A stretch of 64,000 bases of DNA from RYN-230 sp963717125. Its GTDB lineage: Bacteria > Actinomycetota > Actinomycetes > Streptosporangiales > Streptosporangiaceae. The stretch's first letter is position 1, and every line of letters begins with the position of its first letter. The notes under the pieces were generated by a model. It was not told the origin of the DNA and made no database searches. It saw nothing but the letters and a program-made list of their open reading frames with translations. The stretch spans positions 186,001 to 250,000 of the forward strand of contig CAVQVG010000007.1 of NCBI GenBank assembly GCA_963717125.1, written 5' to 3'. A program made the position numbers and the translations under genes. Positions 1 to 9,322 of the stretch are shown here, one piece after another.

Positions 1-351
1 CAGCTGCGGCGGTTCGCCGCTCGGCGCGGTCTGGGATTCCTGGCTCTCGATGTCGCGGATCAGCGCGTCCGGGTCGGCCCCGGCCCGGCTGAGCAGCGTG
101 CGGGTCGGTTCCATGCTGGCCGCGGCCCACAGCAGCTGCTCGGTGTCCAGGTCCCGGCCGCCTCGCTGGGCCGCGTGGCTGGCCGCCGCGCCGAGCAGTT
201 CCCGGGCGGGCGCGCTCATCAGCCGGGTAATGTCCACCCGCCGCACCGGTCCGGCCGACCCGGCCGGCCCACCACTGCCGTAGATGCGGGCGAGGAAGTC
301 GTCGAATGGGCTGGACCCGAAGTCCTCCGGCCCGTAGAAGCCACTGCTCAT
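1..351 (-). CDS. Clp-family AAA ATPase, N-terminal part (runs off window)
   Basis: This is the first 117 codons of a gene that continues beyond the left edge. The protein begins MSSGFYGPEDFG, followed by an aromatic/acidic stretch (SPFDDFLARIYG), then VRRVDITRLMS and ARELLGAAASHAA. The last part matches the start of the Clp N-terminal substrate-binding domain (DLDTEQLLWAA is the repeat-1 helix). Family members are hexameric unfoldases that pair with ClpP or act as disaggregases; the ATPase modules lie outside the window. The N-terminus resembles a Streptomyces-type Clp ATPase variant rather than canonical ClpC. The start is the only ATG before the intergenic gap. The family call is good, but the ClpB-like versus ClpC-like subtype is open. 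Confidence 0.75.
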   Translation of the reverse strand, partial: MSSGFYGPEDFGSSPFDDFLARIYGSGGPAGSAGPVRRVDITRLMSAPARELLGAAASHAAQRGGRDLDTEQLLWAAASMEPTRTLLSRAGADPDALIRDIESQESQTAPSGEPPQL

Positions 352-451
352 CTCTGCTGCTCCCGGTGCGGATGGTCCGAATTGCGTACCTAGGCCCCCT
401 ACCCGGGATGCGCCGGGAATCCCCGTGAATCCGGCTGCGAACCGCAGGCCG

Positions 452-1090
452 TCAGTCCTTGCGCCCGGTCAGCGCCAGGCTGGCCCCGATCCCGATCATG
501 ACCAGGCCGCCGGTGCCACCGACCAGGGCCAGCCGGCGGGGCGACCGGGCGAGCCACGCCCGGGCCGAACCGGCCAGCAGCGCCCAGGTGCTGTCGGACA
601 GCACCGCGATCGCGATGAACACCGCGCCGAGCAGCAGCATCTGGACCGGGACGTGCCCGGCGGAGCGGTTCACGAACTGAGGCAGCACGGCGGCGAAGAA
701 CACGATCGCCTTGGGGTTGCTGGCGCCGACCACCGTGCCGTCCCAGAGGATCCGGCCCAGGCTCTTCGGCTGGACCAGGGTGTCCAGCGCGGCGCGCAGC
801 GAGCCGCGGTGCCGCCACGCCTGCACCCCCAGGTAGATCAGGTACGCCGCGCCGGCCAGCTTGATCACGGTGAACACGGCTACCGACCGCCCGACCAGCG
901 CCCCGATGCCGAACGCCACCGCGGTCACCTGGAGGTAGACGCCGATCTGGCCGCCCACCGCGGTGCCCACCCCGGCGGCCCGGCCGAGCATGAGCGAGCG
1001 GCTGATCACGAACAGCACGTTCGGCCCCGGGACGATGATCAGCACAAAGGAAATCAGCGCGAACGCGAGCAGATGGCTGGTGGGCAGCAC
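452..1090 (-). CDS. LysE/RhtB-family amino-acid exporter
   Basis: A 212-residue integral membrane protein. It opens with a hydrophobic helix carrying the family signature around VPGPNVLFVISRSL (residues 19-33), followed by the small-residue GxxxG-type helix GRAAGVGTAVGGQIG. About five to six hydrophobic segments fit the LysE fold, and the length is typical (about 205-215). Members export basic or neutral amino acids, or homoserine lactone-like compounds, driven by the proton gradient; the substrate cannot be read from sequence. The gene is a single unit facing away from the SDR/TetR pair, so the 170-bp gap to position 1261 holds both promoters. Confidence 0.85.
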   Translation of the reverse strand: MLPTSHLLAFALISFVLIIVPGPNVLFVISRSLMLGRAAGVGTAVGGQIGVYLQVTAVAFGIGALVGRSVAVFTVIKLAGAAYLIYLGVQAWRHRGSLRAALDTLVQPKSLGRILWDGTVVGASNPKAIVFFAAVLPQFVNRSAGHVPVQMLLLGAVFIAIAVLSDSTWALLAGSARAWLARSPRRLALVGGTGGLVMIGIGASLALTGRKD

Positions 1091-1218
1091 GCAACCACCC
1101 TAGCCACCGGCCCCCACTCGCCCCGAAGCTATTTTCACTTCGACCCGCACTGGCCCCGGCCGGGACCAGCCCGCCAGCCACCCCTTGACCGCACTCTGCC
1201 GCCCGCCTATCTTAATGG

Positions 1219-1235
1219 CCATCAGATTCTGATGG
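1219..1235. promoter_or_regulatory. 17-bp palindrome, probable TetR operator
   Basis: CCATCAGATTCTGATGG is a perfect 8-1-8 inverted repeat 25 bp upstream of the SDR start. It directly follows a possible -10 element (TATCTT, 1208-1213). The same operon encodes a TetR regulator as its second gene, so autoregulation through this site is the natural reading. The palindrome is seen directly; the link to the regulator is inferred. Confidence 0.6.
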
Positions 1236-1260
1236 GCGTTCAGATTACCGGGAGGCGGTC

Positions 1261-2190
1261 ATGAGTGGATGGACGGCGGCCGAGGTGCCCGTCCTGACCG
1301 GCCGGGTGGCCGTGGTCACTGGGGCCAATGCCGGCATCGGGCTTGAGACCGTGCGGGTGCTGGCGCAGCATGGCGCCACCGTCATGCTGGCCTGCCGGGA
1401 CGAGCGCAAAGCGGATCAGGCGGTCAGCCAGATCCGGTCCACTGTGCCGGACGCCGACGTCCGGCCGGTGCACCTCGATCTGGCCTCGCTGGGCTCGGTC
1501 CGGCAGGCCGCGGCTGAGATCCTGGCCGACTGCCCCCGGCTGGATCTGCTGATCAACAACGCGGGGGTGATGTACGTCCCGTTCCAACGCACCGAGGACG
1601 GCTTCGAGCTCACCCTCGGCACCAACCACCTGGGCCATTTCGCGCTCACCGGGCTGGTCCTGCCCCGGCTGCTGGACACCCCTGGCTCGCGGGTGGTGAC
1701 GGTGAGCAGCCTGGGCCACCGCGGCGGCACGATGCACTTCGACGACCTGAACCTGACGCAGCACTACCAGCCCGAGCAGGCCTACTGGCAGTCCAAGCTG
1801 GCCAACCTGCTGTTCAGCTACGAACTGGACACAAGGCTGGCCGCGGCCGGGGCGCGCACCCGCGCGCTGGCCGCGCATCCCGGCATCGTGCTTACCGGCC
1901 TGTGGCGGACCAGCCCGCGCTGGGAGCGGGTGGCGATCAGCCCACGACTGCGGCTGCTCAACTTCTGGCAGGCGCAGAGCGCGGCCCGGGGCGCGCTGCC
2001 GTCGCTGCGCGCGGCGACCGACCCGGCCGCCCAGGGCGGCGAGTATTACGGGCCTGGCGGATTCCGCGAGTACACCGGCGACCCGGTGCAGGTGGCATCC
2101 ACGCCCAGCTCGCACGACCCGGCCGCACAGCGCCAACTGTGGGACGTCTCGGAACAGCTCACCGGCGTCTCCTACGCTGTCACGGCCTAA
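1261..2190 (+). CDS. SDR-family oxidoreductase (retinol-dehydrogenase-like)
   Basis: A 309-residue short-chain dehydrogenase with a Rossmann fold. The cofactor motif TGANAGIG lies near residues 20-27, CRDE after beta-2 fits NADP preference, and NNAG is near residue 100. The catalytic Ser lies in TVSSLG and the YxxxK pair in YWQSK. The closest described group is the WW-domain-oxidoreductase/retinol-dehydrogenase-like SDRs; the substrate is unknown. The start has a good ribosome site (GGGAGG). The TetR gene follows with no gap, so the two form an operon and the enzyme probably acts on, or detoxifies, the regulator's ligand. Confidence 0.85.
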   Translation: MSGWTAAEVPVLTGRVAVVTGANAGIGLETVRVLAQHGATVMLACRDERKADQAVSQIRSTVPDADVRPVHLDLASLGSVRQAAAEILADCPRLDLLINNAGVMYVPFQRTEDGFELTLGTNHLGHFALTGLVLPRLLDTPGSRVVTVSSLGHRGGTMHFDDLNLTQHYQPEQAYWQSKLANLLFSYELDTRLAAAGARTRALAAHPGIVLTGLWRTSPRWERVAISPRLRLLNFWQAQSAARGALPSLRAATDPAAQGGEYYGPGGFREYTGDPVQVASTPSSHDPAAQRQLWDVSEQLTGVSYAVTA

Positions 2191-2199
2191 TTGAGAGCC

Positions 2200-2862
2200 A
2201 TGCCCGGACCAGGTAGACGCGGCCGGTACCACCACGGTGACCTGGCCGCCGCGCTGGTCAACGCGGCGATCGACGTCATCGGCGAGCGCGGCGTGCACGG
2301 GTTCTCCATGGCCGAGGCGAGCCGGCGTCTCGGCGTCGCGGTCAGCGCCCCGTACGCCCACTTCGCCGACCGCAACGACCTGCTGGCCGCCGTGGCGGTC
2401 CGCGCCTGCCAGCTGTGCTACGCGGCGATCGCGCCGGACTCGGCGGCCGGCCTGGCCCCGGCGGACCGGCTGGCCGCGATGGCCTGCGGGTACGTGCGGT
2501 TCGCCGCCGCCAACCGGCCGCTGTTCGAGGTGCTCTACGAGGCCGGGCTGGACAAGACCGGGCATCCCGAGATCGAGGCGGCCGAGCGGCCGATCAACGA
2601 CAGTTTCATGGCGTGCGTCAACGCCATCTCCGGCGGCCCCGGCCCGGCGGCCGAGGAACTGGCATCGGCCCTGGAGGCCACCGCGCACGGCCACGCCACG
2701 CTGCTGCTGGACAGCGGCCCGGGGCCGCCGGACGAGGACGTCGAGCGCACCGCGGAGCGGGCCGCCCGGGCGACTCGCGCGCTGATCGAGAGCCGCGGCC
2801 TGCTCAGCGGCGCGGCCGGCCGGGCCGGCCTCGAGTTGCCCCGCACACCCGGGACCGGCTGA
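2200..2862 (+). CDS. TetR/AcrR-family transcriptional regulator
   Basis: A regulator of about 220 residues. The N-terminal helix-turn-helix runs through YHHGDL, then VIGERGVHGFSMAEASRRLGV and SAPYAHFADRNDLLAAVA, which is the standard TetR DNA-binding block. The C-terminal ligand domain resembles the TetR_C_33/WHG type. I chose ATG 2200, preceded by GAGAG; an in-frame TTG directly after the SDR stop (2191) is the alternative. It is co-transcribed with the SDR and probably represses the pair through the palindrome at 1219-1235. Confidence 0.85.
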   Translation: MPGPGRRGRYHHGDLAAALVNAAIDVIGERGVHGFSMAEASRRLGVAVSAPYAHFADRNDLLAAVAVRACQLCYAAIAPDSAAGLAPADRLAAMACGYVRFAAANRPLFEVLYEAGLDKTGHPEIEAAERPINDSFMACVNAISGGPGPAAEELASALEATAHGHATLLLDSGPGPPDEDVERTAERAARATRALIESRGLLSGAAGRAGLELPRTPGTG

Positions 2863-2876
2863 CGGCCGGAAGCGGG

Positions 2877-4184
2877 TCAGGGCGTTAGGCGATGCAGGTC
2901 CCGGGGGAAGAGGGTGACCTCCCGCACGTTGTCCGCGCCGGTCAGCCGGCTCGTCCAGCGCTCCAGGCCGATCGCGAACCCGCCGTGCGGCGGCATGCCG
3001 TGCGCGAACGCCTCCAGGTAACCGGCGTAGGCGGCCGGGTCCTCGCCGCGGGCGCGGATCGCGGCCAGGTAGTCGCCGTAGCGGTGCAGCCGCTGCCCGC
3101 CGGTGACCAGTTCCACGCCGCGGAACAGCAGGTCGAAGCTGTTCGACCAGCGCTCGTCGCCGGGCTGCGGGTGGGTGTAGAACGGGCGCCTGCGCATCGG
3201 GTAGCCCTCGACGGCGAGGAAGTCGCTGCCATGCTCGCGGGCCGCCCACTGGCCGAGCGCCTGCTCGTGCGCGGGGGCCAGGTCCGGCTCGTCCGGTGGC
3301 GCGCCGACCAGTCGCAGCGCGTCCCGGAAGTGGATGACCGGGAACTGCGCCGGGACCTCGGGGACGGTAAGGCCGAGCCGCTTGGTGGCCGGGCCGGCCT
3401 GCTCCCGGACGGCCGTCGTCATCCCGGCCAGCGCGTGCCGCAGCACGGCCAGCACGTCACGGTGGCCGGCGATGAAGCCCAGTTCGGCGTCCAGCGACAC
3501 GTACTCGGCCAGGTGCCGCGCGGTGTCGTGCGGTTCGGCCCGGAACACCGGCCCGGTCTCGTAGACCCGCTCGAACACGCCGACCATGGTCTGCTTGTAG
3601 AACTGCGGCGACTGCGCCAGGTAAGCGCGGCCGCCGAAGTAGTCCACGCCGAACACGCTGGCGCCGGACTCGGTGGCCAAGGGCACCAGCTTGGGCGTCT
3701 GGATCTCGGTGAAGCCCAGGCCGTCCAGCGCCGACCGGAAGCCGCGCAGCGAAGCGGCGGCGATCTGCCAGGCCGCACGGCGGGCCGGGTGCCGCCAGCT
3801 CACCGCGGCGTGGTCGAGCAGCGTGGGCAGCGCGGCGTCCAGCGTGGGCCGCCACAGCTCGACCGGCGGGGTCAGCGCGGGCTCGGTCAGCGGGATGATC
3901 CGCGGCTCGGTCAGCTCCACGCCGCCCGGCGCGGCCGGGTTGGGGGTGGCCAGGCCGGTCACCGCGACGACCGTTTCCTCGCCGCAGGCCCGGGCCGCTT
4001 CCAGCGCGTCCTGGTCGCGGACCACCACCTGGGCCAGACCGGTCCGGTCGCGCACGATCAGGAACGTCACCGCGGCCAGGAACCGGCGGCGGTGGATCCA
4101 GCCTTCGATCCGTAGCCGGCTGCCTGGTTCGGCCCGCGGCAGGTCGGCTGCCAGCGTGCGGGCGGTTGCGGTTACAGCTTTCAT
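2877..4184 (-). CDS. aspS: Aspartyl-tRNA synthetase, archaeal/non-discriminating type
   Basis: A 435-residue class IIb aminoacyl-tRNA synthetase that charges tRNA with aspartate. The N-terminal OB-fold anticodon-binding domain (residues about 20-120, GWIHRRR and VVVRD) is followed by the catalytic core. Motif 2 is FRAEPHDTARH and motif 3 is GFAIGLERWTSRLTG. The length and motif 2 match the compact archaeal AspRS rather than the bacterial form of about 590 residues, which has a GAD insert. ATG 4184 is chosen because GGAGG (4197-4193) sits 8 nt upstream; the in-frame GTG at 4193 overlaps that site. The leader carries an Asp-specific T-box, which independently supports Asp over Asn. It may be a second AspRS, or may also mischarge tRNA-Asn. 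Confidence 0.9.
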   Translation of the reverse strand: MKAVTATARTLAADLPRAEPGSRLRIEGWIHRRRFLAAVTFLIVRDRTGLAQVVVRDQDALEAARACGEETVVAVTGLATPNPAAPGGVELTEPRIIPLTEPALTPPVELWRPTLDAALPTLLDHAAVSWRHPARRAAWQIAAASLRGFRSALDGLGFTEIQTPKLVPLATESGASVFGVDYFGGRAYLAQSPQFYKQTMVGVFERVYETGPVFRAEPHDTARHLAEYVSLDAELGFIAGHRDVLAVLRHALAGMTTAVREQAGPATKRLGLTVPEVPAQFPVIHFRDALRLVGAPPDEPDLAPAHEQALGQWAAREHGSDFLAVEGYPMRRRPFYTHPQPGDERWSNSFDLLFRGVELVTGGQRLHRYGDYLAAIRARGEDPAAYAGYLEAFAHGMPPHGGFAIGLERWTSRLTGADNVREVTLFPRDLHRLTP

Positions 4185-4405
4185 GGTCGTCACCTCCAGT
4201 CCGTTACGTGGCCCTGGAGGTGTGGGCGGGGGCTAAGTCGCGGTGCCACCACACCTTCGCCGGCGCTCGCGTGCGCCGGCCTCGTCAGCCGTTACGCGGC
4301 CAGCGACCCGGGCTGGGAAGGTGTCTTCACCGGGAGCGGGCTGTCCGCCTTCGCAGCTTCCGGCGGCTCTCTGGGCAGCTCGACTTCCCGGCTACTTGGT
4401 CTCCC
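4185..4405 (-). promoter_or_regulatory. Translational T-box riboswitch, aspartate specifier
   Basis: Read on the minus strand, the leader shows the T-box elements in order. AAGUAG (about 4397-4392) forms the S-turn side of Stem I, CCGGGA pairs with UCCCGG, and AGAGAGCCGCCGG is the distal Stem I motif. The specifier loop GUGAAGACACC contains GAC (4325-4323), an aspartate codon. The T-box UGGCACCGCG (4248-4239) lies in an antisequestrator formed by AGGUGUGG and CCACACCU. The alternative helix, CACCUCCAG with CUGGAGGUG, buries the GGAGG ribosome site. UGGC fits a tRNA ending GCCA, and tRNA-Asp has G73. Uncharged tRNA-Asp should therefore expose the ribosome site. The AGUAG overlaps the stop codon of cslZ. 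Confidence 0.85.
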
Positions 4406-5463
4406 GTCGCGGCCCGGACGCCACCCAGGATAGCGCCGGCCGGTGCCTGGCCCGCGCCTCAGCGAGCGCCTGCTGGGCCAGGCTGAGCGCGTACTGCGGC
4501 CAGTAGTCACCGGCCGGCGGGCCGCCGTTGCACGGCCCGTCGCTCACCCCCGGGTCCTTGATCCACAGGTAGGCGGCGACGCCGGCCGGGCCCGGATCCA
4601 GCGCCGGCCGGTGGCCCAGCGCCCGCCCCGGCGGGTTGCACCACGGCGGGGCGTCCGGCCCGGTGTACGGCCCGCGGCCGTTGCGGCTGGTGTCGATCAC
4701 CGCGGCGACCCGGCCGCCGAGCGCGTGTTCCAGCCGCTGCGCCCACGTCACCACGGCCGCCGTCCACTGGAAGTTGGACACGTTGGCGGAGAACCCGGTG
4801 CCGTCGCGCAGGCCCGCCTGTTCCAGCGGGCGGACCAGGTCCGCGGGGTGCCCGGCCATGCCCGGGTTGCCCGCGTCCAGGTAGACCCGGGCCCGGGGCA
4901 GCCCGCCCAGCCGGCGCATCGCGAACCGGAGCAGCCGGTAGCGCTCGGCGCGCTGGGCCGGGTCGAGACAGCCGGCCAGGATGTCCGGCACCGCGTCCGG
5001 CTCCACCACCACGATCGCGTCGCTGTCCCCGATGGCCGCGGCCAGCTGGCTGATCCACGTCTGGTAGCCCGCCGCGGTCGGGCCGCTGGCCGCGGAGAAG
5101 TGCCCGCAGGCGTCGCGGTCCGGCAGGTGGTAGGCGACGATGACCGGGATCGCGCCGGCCCGGGTGGCGGCCCGGGTCACCTGCCGGACCGCCTGGATGT
5201 CGCCGGGCTGCCCGGCGGCCCAGAACCCGGCGGGTGTCGCGGCGACGGTGCGCAGCTCGGCGGCTTCGGCCGGGTGGCCGCTGGCGCGCAGCTGGGCGGC
5301 CGCCGCGAACAGCGGGTTGCCCGGATCGCTGTACAGGCCAGGCCATCCCCGGGCCGCAGGCCGCGGCGCCGAGCGCCAGCGCCGCCGCCAGGGCCAGGGC
5401 CAGCGGGGCGGCCAGGTGCCCGGCCCGCGCGCGGCGGGCCGGGCACCGGGGCGGTCGCGTCAC
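4392..5463 (-). CDS. cslZ: GH6 endoglucanase-like protein (CslZ type), apparent frameshift
   Basis: A glycoside hydrolase family 6 enzyme acting on beta-1,4-glucan. In the main frame the catalytic domain shows VVVEPDAVP (the EPD acid region), WTAAVVTWAQR, DTSRNGRGPY and a C-terminal DYWPQYALSLAQ. That frame has no start codon upstream of residue VTRAAT (5180), although family-like sequence (LYSDPGNPLF) extends to about 5340. A lipoprotein-like leader (LALALAAALALGAAAC) lies in another frame from GTG 5463, which overlaps the glxA stop by GTGA. One base gained or lost near 5335-5350 would join them. In Streptomyces, cslZ lies with cslA and glxA and trims the glycan made at hyphal tips. Whether the shift is real is unresolved. 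Confidence 0.75.
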
Positions 5464-7440
5464 GGCACCCGCACCCAGCGGGCCACGGACGGGATCCCGC
5501 CCGCGTTGACCGCGAACAGCATGTAGTAGCTCGGCGGCAGCAGGTTCGGGTTGCCCGGCAGGGTGATCCGGAGCTGGCCGGGGCCAGGCCGGAACGCGAC
5601 CGCGACCGAGCGCTCGTTGACGTCGGTCACGTGGGTGGGGTTGTCCGGCCGCATCAGCCGCAGGTACCGGATCCGCGCCGATTGCGGCACCGAGATCAGG
5701 TAGCTGCGCCGCCGCCGCAGCACCCCGGGTGCGGCCGTGATGCGCGGCCGCGGGCCGCGGAACAGGTACGGCGGATCGTAGACGTCGATCTCGCGGTTGA
5801 ACGTCTGCGGCGCGGTGTCCGCCTGGTTGCCGAACAGCGGGTTCCCGCCCAGCGTGAGCACGCTGCCGTTGGGCAGCAGGATCCCGCCGGAGTGGTAGTC
5901 CCGGCCGGTGATCGAGTTGGCCGCCCAGGAGAACGAGTTGCTGGCCACGTGGTAGATCCGGGTGTCCCGGTTGTCGCTGCCGCGCATCCCGCGGTAGTAC
6001 CGTGACCCGCCGGTCACCAGCACGTCGTCGGTGGGCAGCAGCACGGTGATCGGGTAGCGGGTCGGCCGGGCCAGGTCCGGGCCGCGCACCCAGTGCGGGC
6101 TGGGGGCCGCCACGTCGATCAGGGCGGTGCGCGCGGTGGCCGAGTTCGACTGGCCGACGCCACCGCCGCCGAGCACCATGAACGTCTGCTGCTGCGCGGG
6201 GGGCAGCAGCACCGACGCGCTGGTCTCCAGGTCCTGCGGGTCGGGGATGCCGGGCACCGGGCGGAACAGGCCGGTCCGCGGGTTGAAGAACCCGGGCGTG
6301 CGCCAGGCGGGCGTGGCCGGCCCGTCAGCCGGCGTTGGACCCGGTGAAGAACAGCTGCCCGCTGCCGGTCAGGAACGTCGCCGGGTAGGTGGGGAAGCCG
6401 TGCGCCGGGCCCGCCGACCAGGTGCTGGTCCGGGGGTTGAACATCTCGCTGTTCATCGTGATCTGGCCCTGGCCGTCCAGCCCGGACATGGCCATCACCA
6501 TGCCGTTGCCCAGCTCGGCCAGGGTGGGGTACCAGCGGGCGTAGTTCATCGAGTTGACCTTGACGAAGCGCGAGGTTTTGACGTCGAAGATGTAGGCGTC
6601 CCTGGTGCCCTGGAAGTTCTGCTTCTGCAGCGTCATCGGGGTGCCGATGCCGTACAGCAGGTGGTTGGCCTGGGGGCCGAGCAGGCCCTTGACCCGGAAC
6701 CGGTCCGCCCGCGCGGTCACCTCGCCGCGCCCTTTCCGCACCGCGTCCACCCAGACGTTCTGCTGGCTGGGCACGATCCGCGGGTTCCCGCCGGGTGCGC
6801 CGGGGCGGGTGGCCGCGCGCGGGATGCGCACCGCGAAGGCGGACGCGAACGCCGCGCCGCGCGGGCCGACGAAGATGGTTCCCTTCGGCAGGTCCCAGGG
6901 CTGGGTGGGGTCGTTGTTGATCACCGTCATGCTGCCGCCGGCGTGCGTCGGGTGCAGGTTCTCGTACCGCGCGGTCCCGCCCGCGACGAGGATGTTCCCG
7001 TCGGGCAGTTCGATGTGCCCGGCGCAGAACAGGTCCCACGGCGTGTGGATGAGCCGCATCCGCATGGTCCGGGGGTTGAGCAGCAGGGTCTTGAACGTGC
7101 CCGCGTTGAAGAACGCCTGGTTGTTCCCGGAGCCGGCCATGATCAGCACGTCGCCGTTGTGCAGCAGGGTCGAGTGGATGCCGTTCACCTGGAACTGGGG
7201 CGGGATGTCCAGTTTGGTCCACAGCCCGTAGCTGGCTTCATAGCTCGGCCTGGTGATCTCGTAGTGGTGATACCAGCTGGTGGCCTCGGCGCCTAACGTC
7301 GGCGCGTTGGCGGCCATGATGGCGCAGCCGGCCAGGACGGCGGTCGCGGTGCCGAGCACACGGCGGCCGGGCCGGCGCCGGGACGCGGCAGCGGGCCGGC
7401 GCGCGGCGGCGGGCCTGGGGGCGGGGACAGGACGGTTCAT
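5460..7440 (-). CDS. glxA: GlxA-like mono-copper radical oxidase, apparent frameshift
   Basis: A galactose-oxidase/glyoxal-oxidase family enzyme that oxidises an alcohol or aldehyde end of the hyphal glycan and makes H2O2. The N-terminus has an Arg-rich start and a hydrophobic anchor (VLAGCAIMAA). Kelch-type beta-propeller motifs follow, with FCAGHIELPDG (Cys) and GGTARYE (Tyr) as the expected thioether-linked pair. Copper-ligand motifs NYHSGG (Tyr-His) and THVTDVNERS (His) and a DUF1929 C-terminal domain ending RWVRVP complete the protein. The first frame stops after GSNAG (about 6325). The second resumes at once with ADGPATPAW, so a one-base shift near 6330 splits one gene of about 650 residues. 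It overlaps cslA by ATGA and cslZ by GTGA. Confidence 0.85.
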
Positions 7441-9322
7441 CGGGACGGGATCTCCTTACCTGCGGCGTGCCGGTCGAGCAGCCAGATCCCGATCGGGGCC
7501 AGGCAGACCAGGAGGATGACCGCCGTCCAGGCGATCATCATCGGGTAGGGCCGGTGCCGGAGCACCGCCACGGCCAGGATGGCGCTGGGCACGCCGGCCC
7601 AGAGCAGCGAGTAGCGGAAGGTCCACAGGCCATCCAGGCTGCTGGCGGCGCCTTTGGCGGTGACGGTAAAGGACAGCTTGCGGCGGAACGCCACCTTGAG
7701 CAGGCTGCGGGCGTAGATGGGCGCGGTCAGGGCCGACACGAGCATGCCGGAGAAGCCCGACGAGCCCGCCGGTTCGTGCGGGCTCACGTTGTGCCGCCGC
7801 ATGAACCGGTAGAGCAGGAACTGCACGGCCGCGACGTCCACGTAGTACGTGAGCCACCAGCCCGCGTTGGTGCGCAGGCCGCTGATGCCCAGCCCTAGGT
7901 AGCACGCGCTGATCGCGATGCCCAGGATCCAGCCCACCGCCACCGACGGGTAATAGGTGAGCATCAGCAGGTAGTGCAGCATGGCCCCGGGCCGGAGCTT
8001 GAACACCACCCGCCAGACCTGCCGGGCCAGCGCGTCGAACGTGCCAGCCGACCAGCGGGCCTGCTGGCTGAAGAACTCCGCCCACGAACTCGGCCCCTCG
8101 CCCACCGCGACCAGATCCGGGGTGTACACGGAGCGCCACCGCCGGCCGGTCTGCTGGCTCCTGGTGGTGTGGATGGTGAGGCTGGTCGCCATGTCCTCGG
8201 TGATGGACGCGACGTAACCGGCCTTGATGGCGCTGGTGCGGACGGCCGCGTTGGTGCCGACCAGCATGGCGCACCGGCGCCGGTTGCCCGCGCGCTGGAT
8301 GACGCTGTGAAACAGGTACTGCGCCGACTCCGCCCAGCGGGTGATCCGGTTGCCCTGGTTCCCGTAGAACTGCGGGGCGACCACGAAAGCCACGTCCGGG
8401 TCCCGGAAGTAACCGAGCAGCCGCTCCGCCATAACGGGCAGCGGCACGTGGTCCGTATCAACGAACATGACCACGTCGTAGTGGCCGGCGTATTCCCACA
8501 GCCAGCGGTTGTGATTGCCGTGCTTAGTTTTGCTGGCGAACGTTCCGGCGTTCAGCTCGAGGTAGCCGCGGCCTTTCCGGCTGAAATGACGAACCCCCAG
8601 CCGCTGGCACATCTCCTTGACCGCGTCCGAGTCCCCTTCATCCAGCAGCCACACATCCAGCTGGCCACCGTAAACGATCGTCTTAGCGGCCCGCAGCGTC
8701 CGCTCGGCCAGTTCGATCGGCTCCTTTTCCGGCACGATCGTGGTGAGGAACGCGACGCGGAGCCCGGGGTCTGGTTCCACCGGGACCGGATCCCTGGCCG
8801 CCAGGCAGGCCCGGGACACGGTCAGCACGTTCGTCAGCAGTAAAAGCTGCATGACGATAGAACCGAGCGCCATCCCGCCGCGCAGCAGAAGGTATGCGTC
8901 GGTCGCCGCCAGATGCGGGCCCGACGGCCAGACCAGCCCGCCCAGGGACGGGTACCGGGACTGGAAGATCAGCCAGTAGATGAACCTCGCGTCGAGCGCG
9001 ACCAGGGCCAGCGCGATGAGCCGGGTGGCCAGCCACTCCCGGCGGGTGTGATGAATCCCCCGGTACCGGACCCGGTAGGGCCGGCCGGGTCCGGCCGGGT
9101 CAGCGGCCCGGCCAGGCAGGTGTACTGGACGTAGCCGAACTCGGCGTCGGCTAACCCGTCGTCCACGGGCGCGAGCACGCCGCCCACGGCCATGTGCCGG
9201 CGCCGCGGCAGGGGCAGGATTTCCGTAGCGTCCGCCAAAGAATTGTGGCGCACTCCGGGGGGACTGGGGAGCGGGCTGGCCAACGTCTTTCCCTTCACGG
9301 AGGTCAGGTGAATTCGGCTCAT
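7437..9322 (-). CDS. cslA: Cellulose-synthase-like glycosyltransferase (GT2), apparent frameshift
   Basis: A membrane-bound processive family 2 glycosyltransferase that makes a beta-glucan at the growing hyphal tip. N-terminal membrane helices (about residues 90-190) precede the catalytic domain. This shows the first Asp in LLDEGDSD, the DxD motif in MFVDTDHVP, TED in SITEDMATS, and QQARW in FFSQQARWSAG. Several C-terminal helices follow. The start ATG 9322 lies in a frame reading MSRIHLTSVKG through about 9080. The rest continues in a second frame from PYRVRYRGIHH, so one base is missing or extra near 9083 (GCCGGCCC). Gene order cslA-glxA-cslZ matches the Streptomyces locus. Confidence 0.88.
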
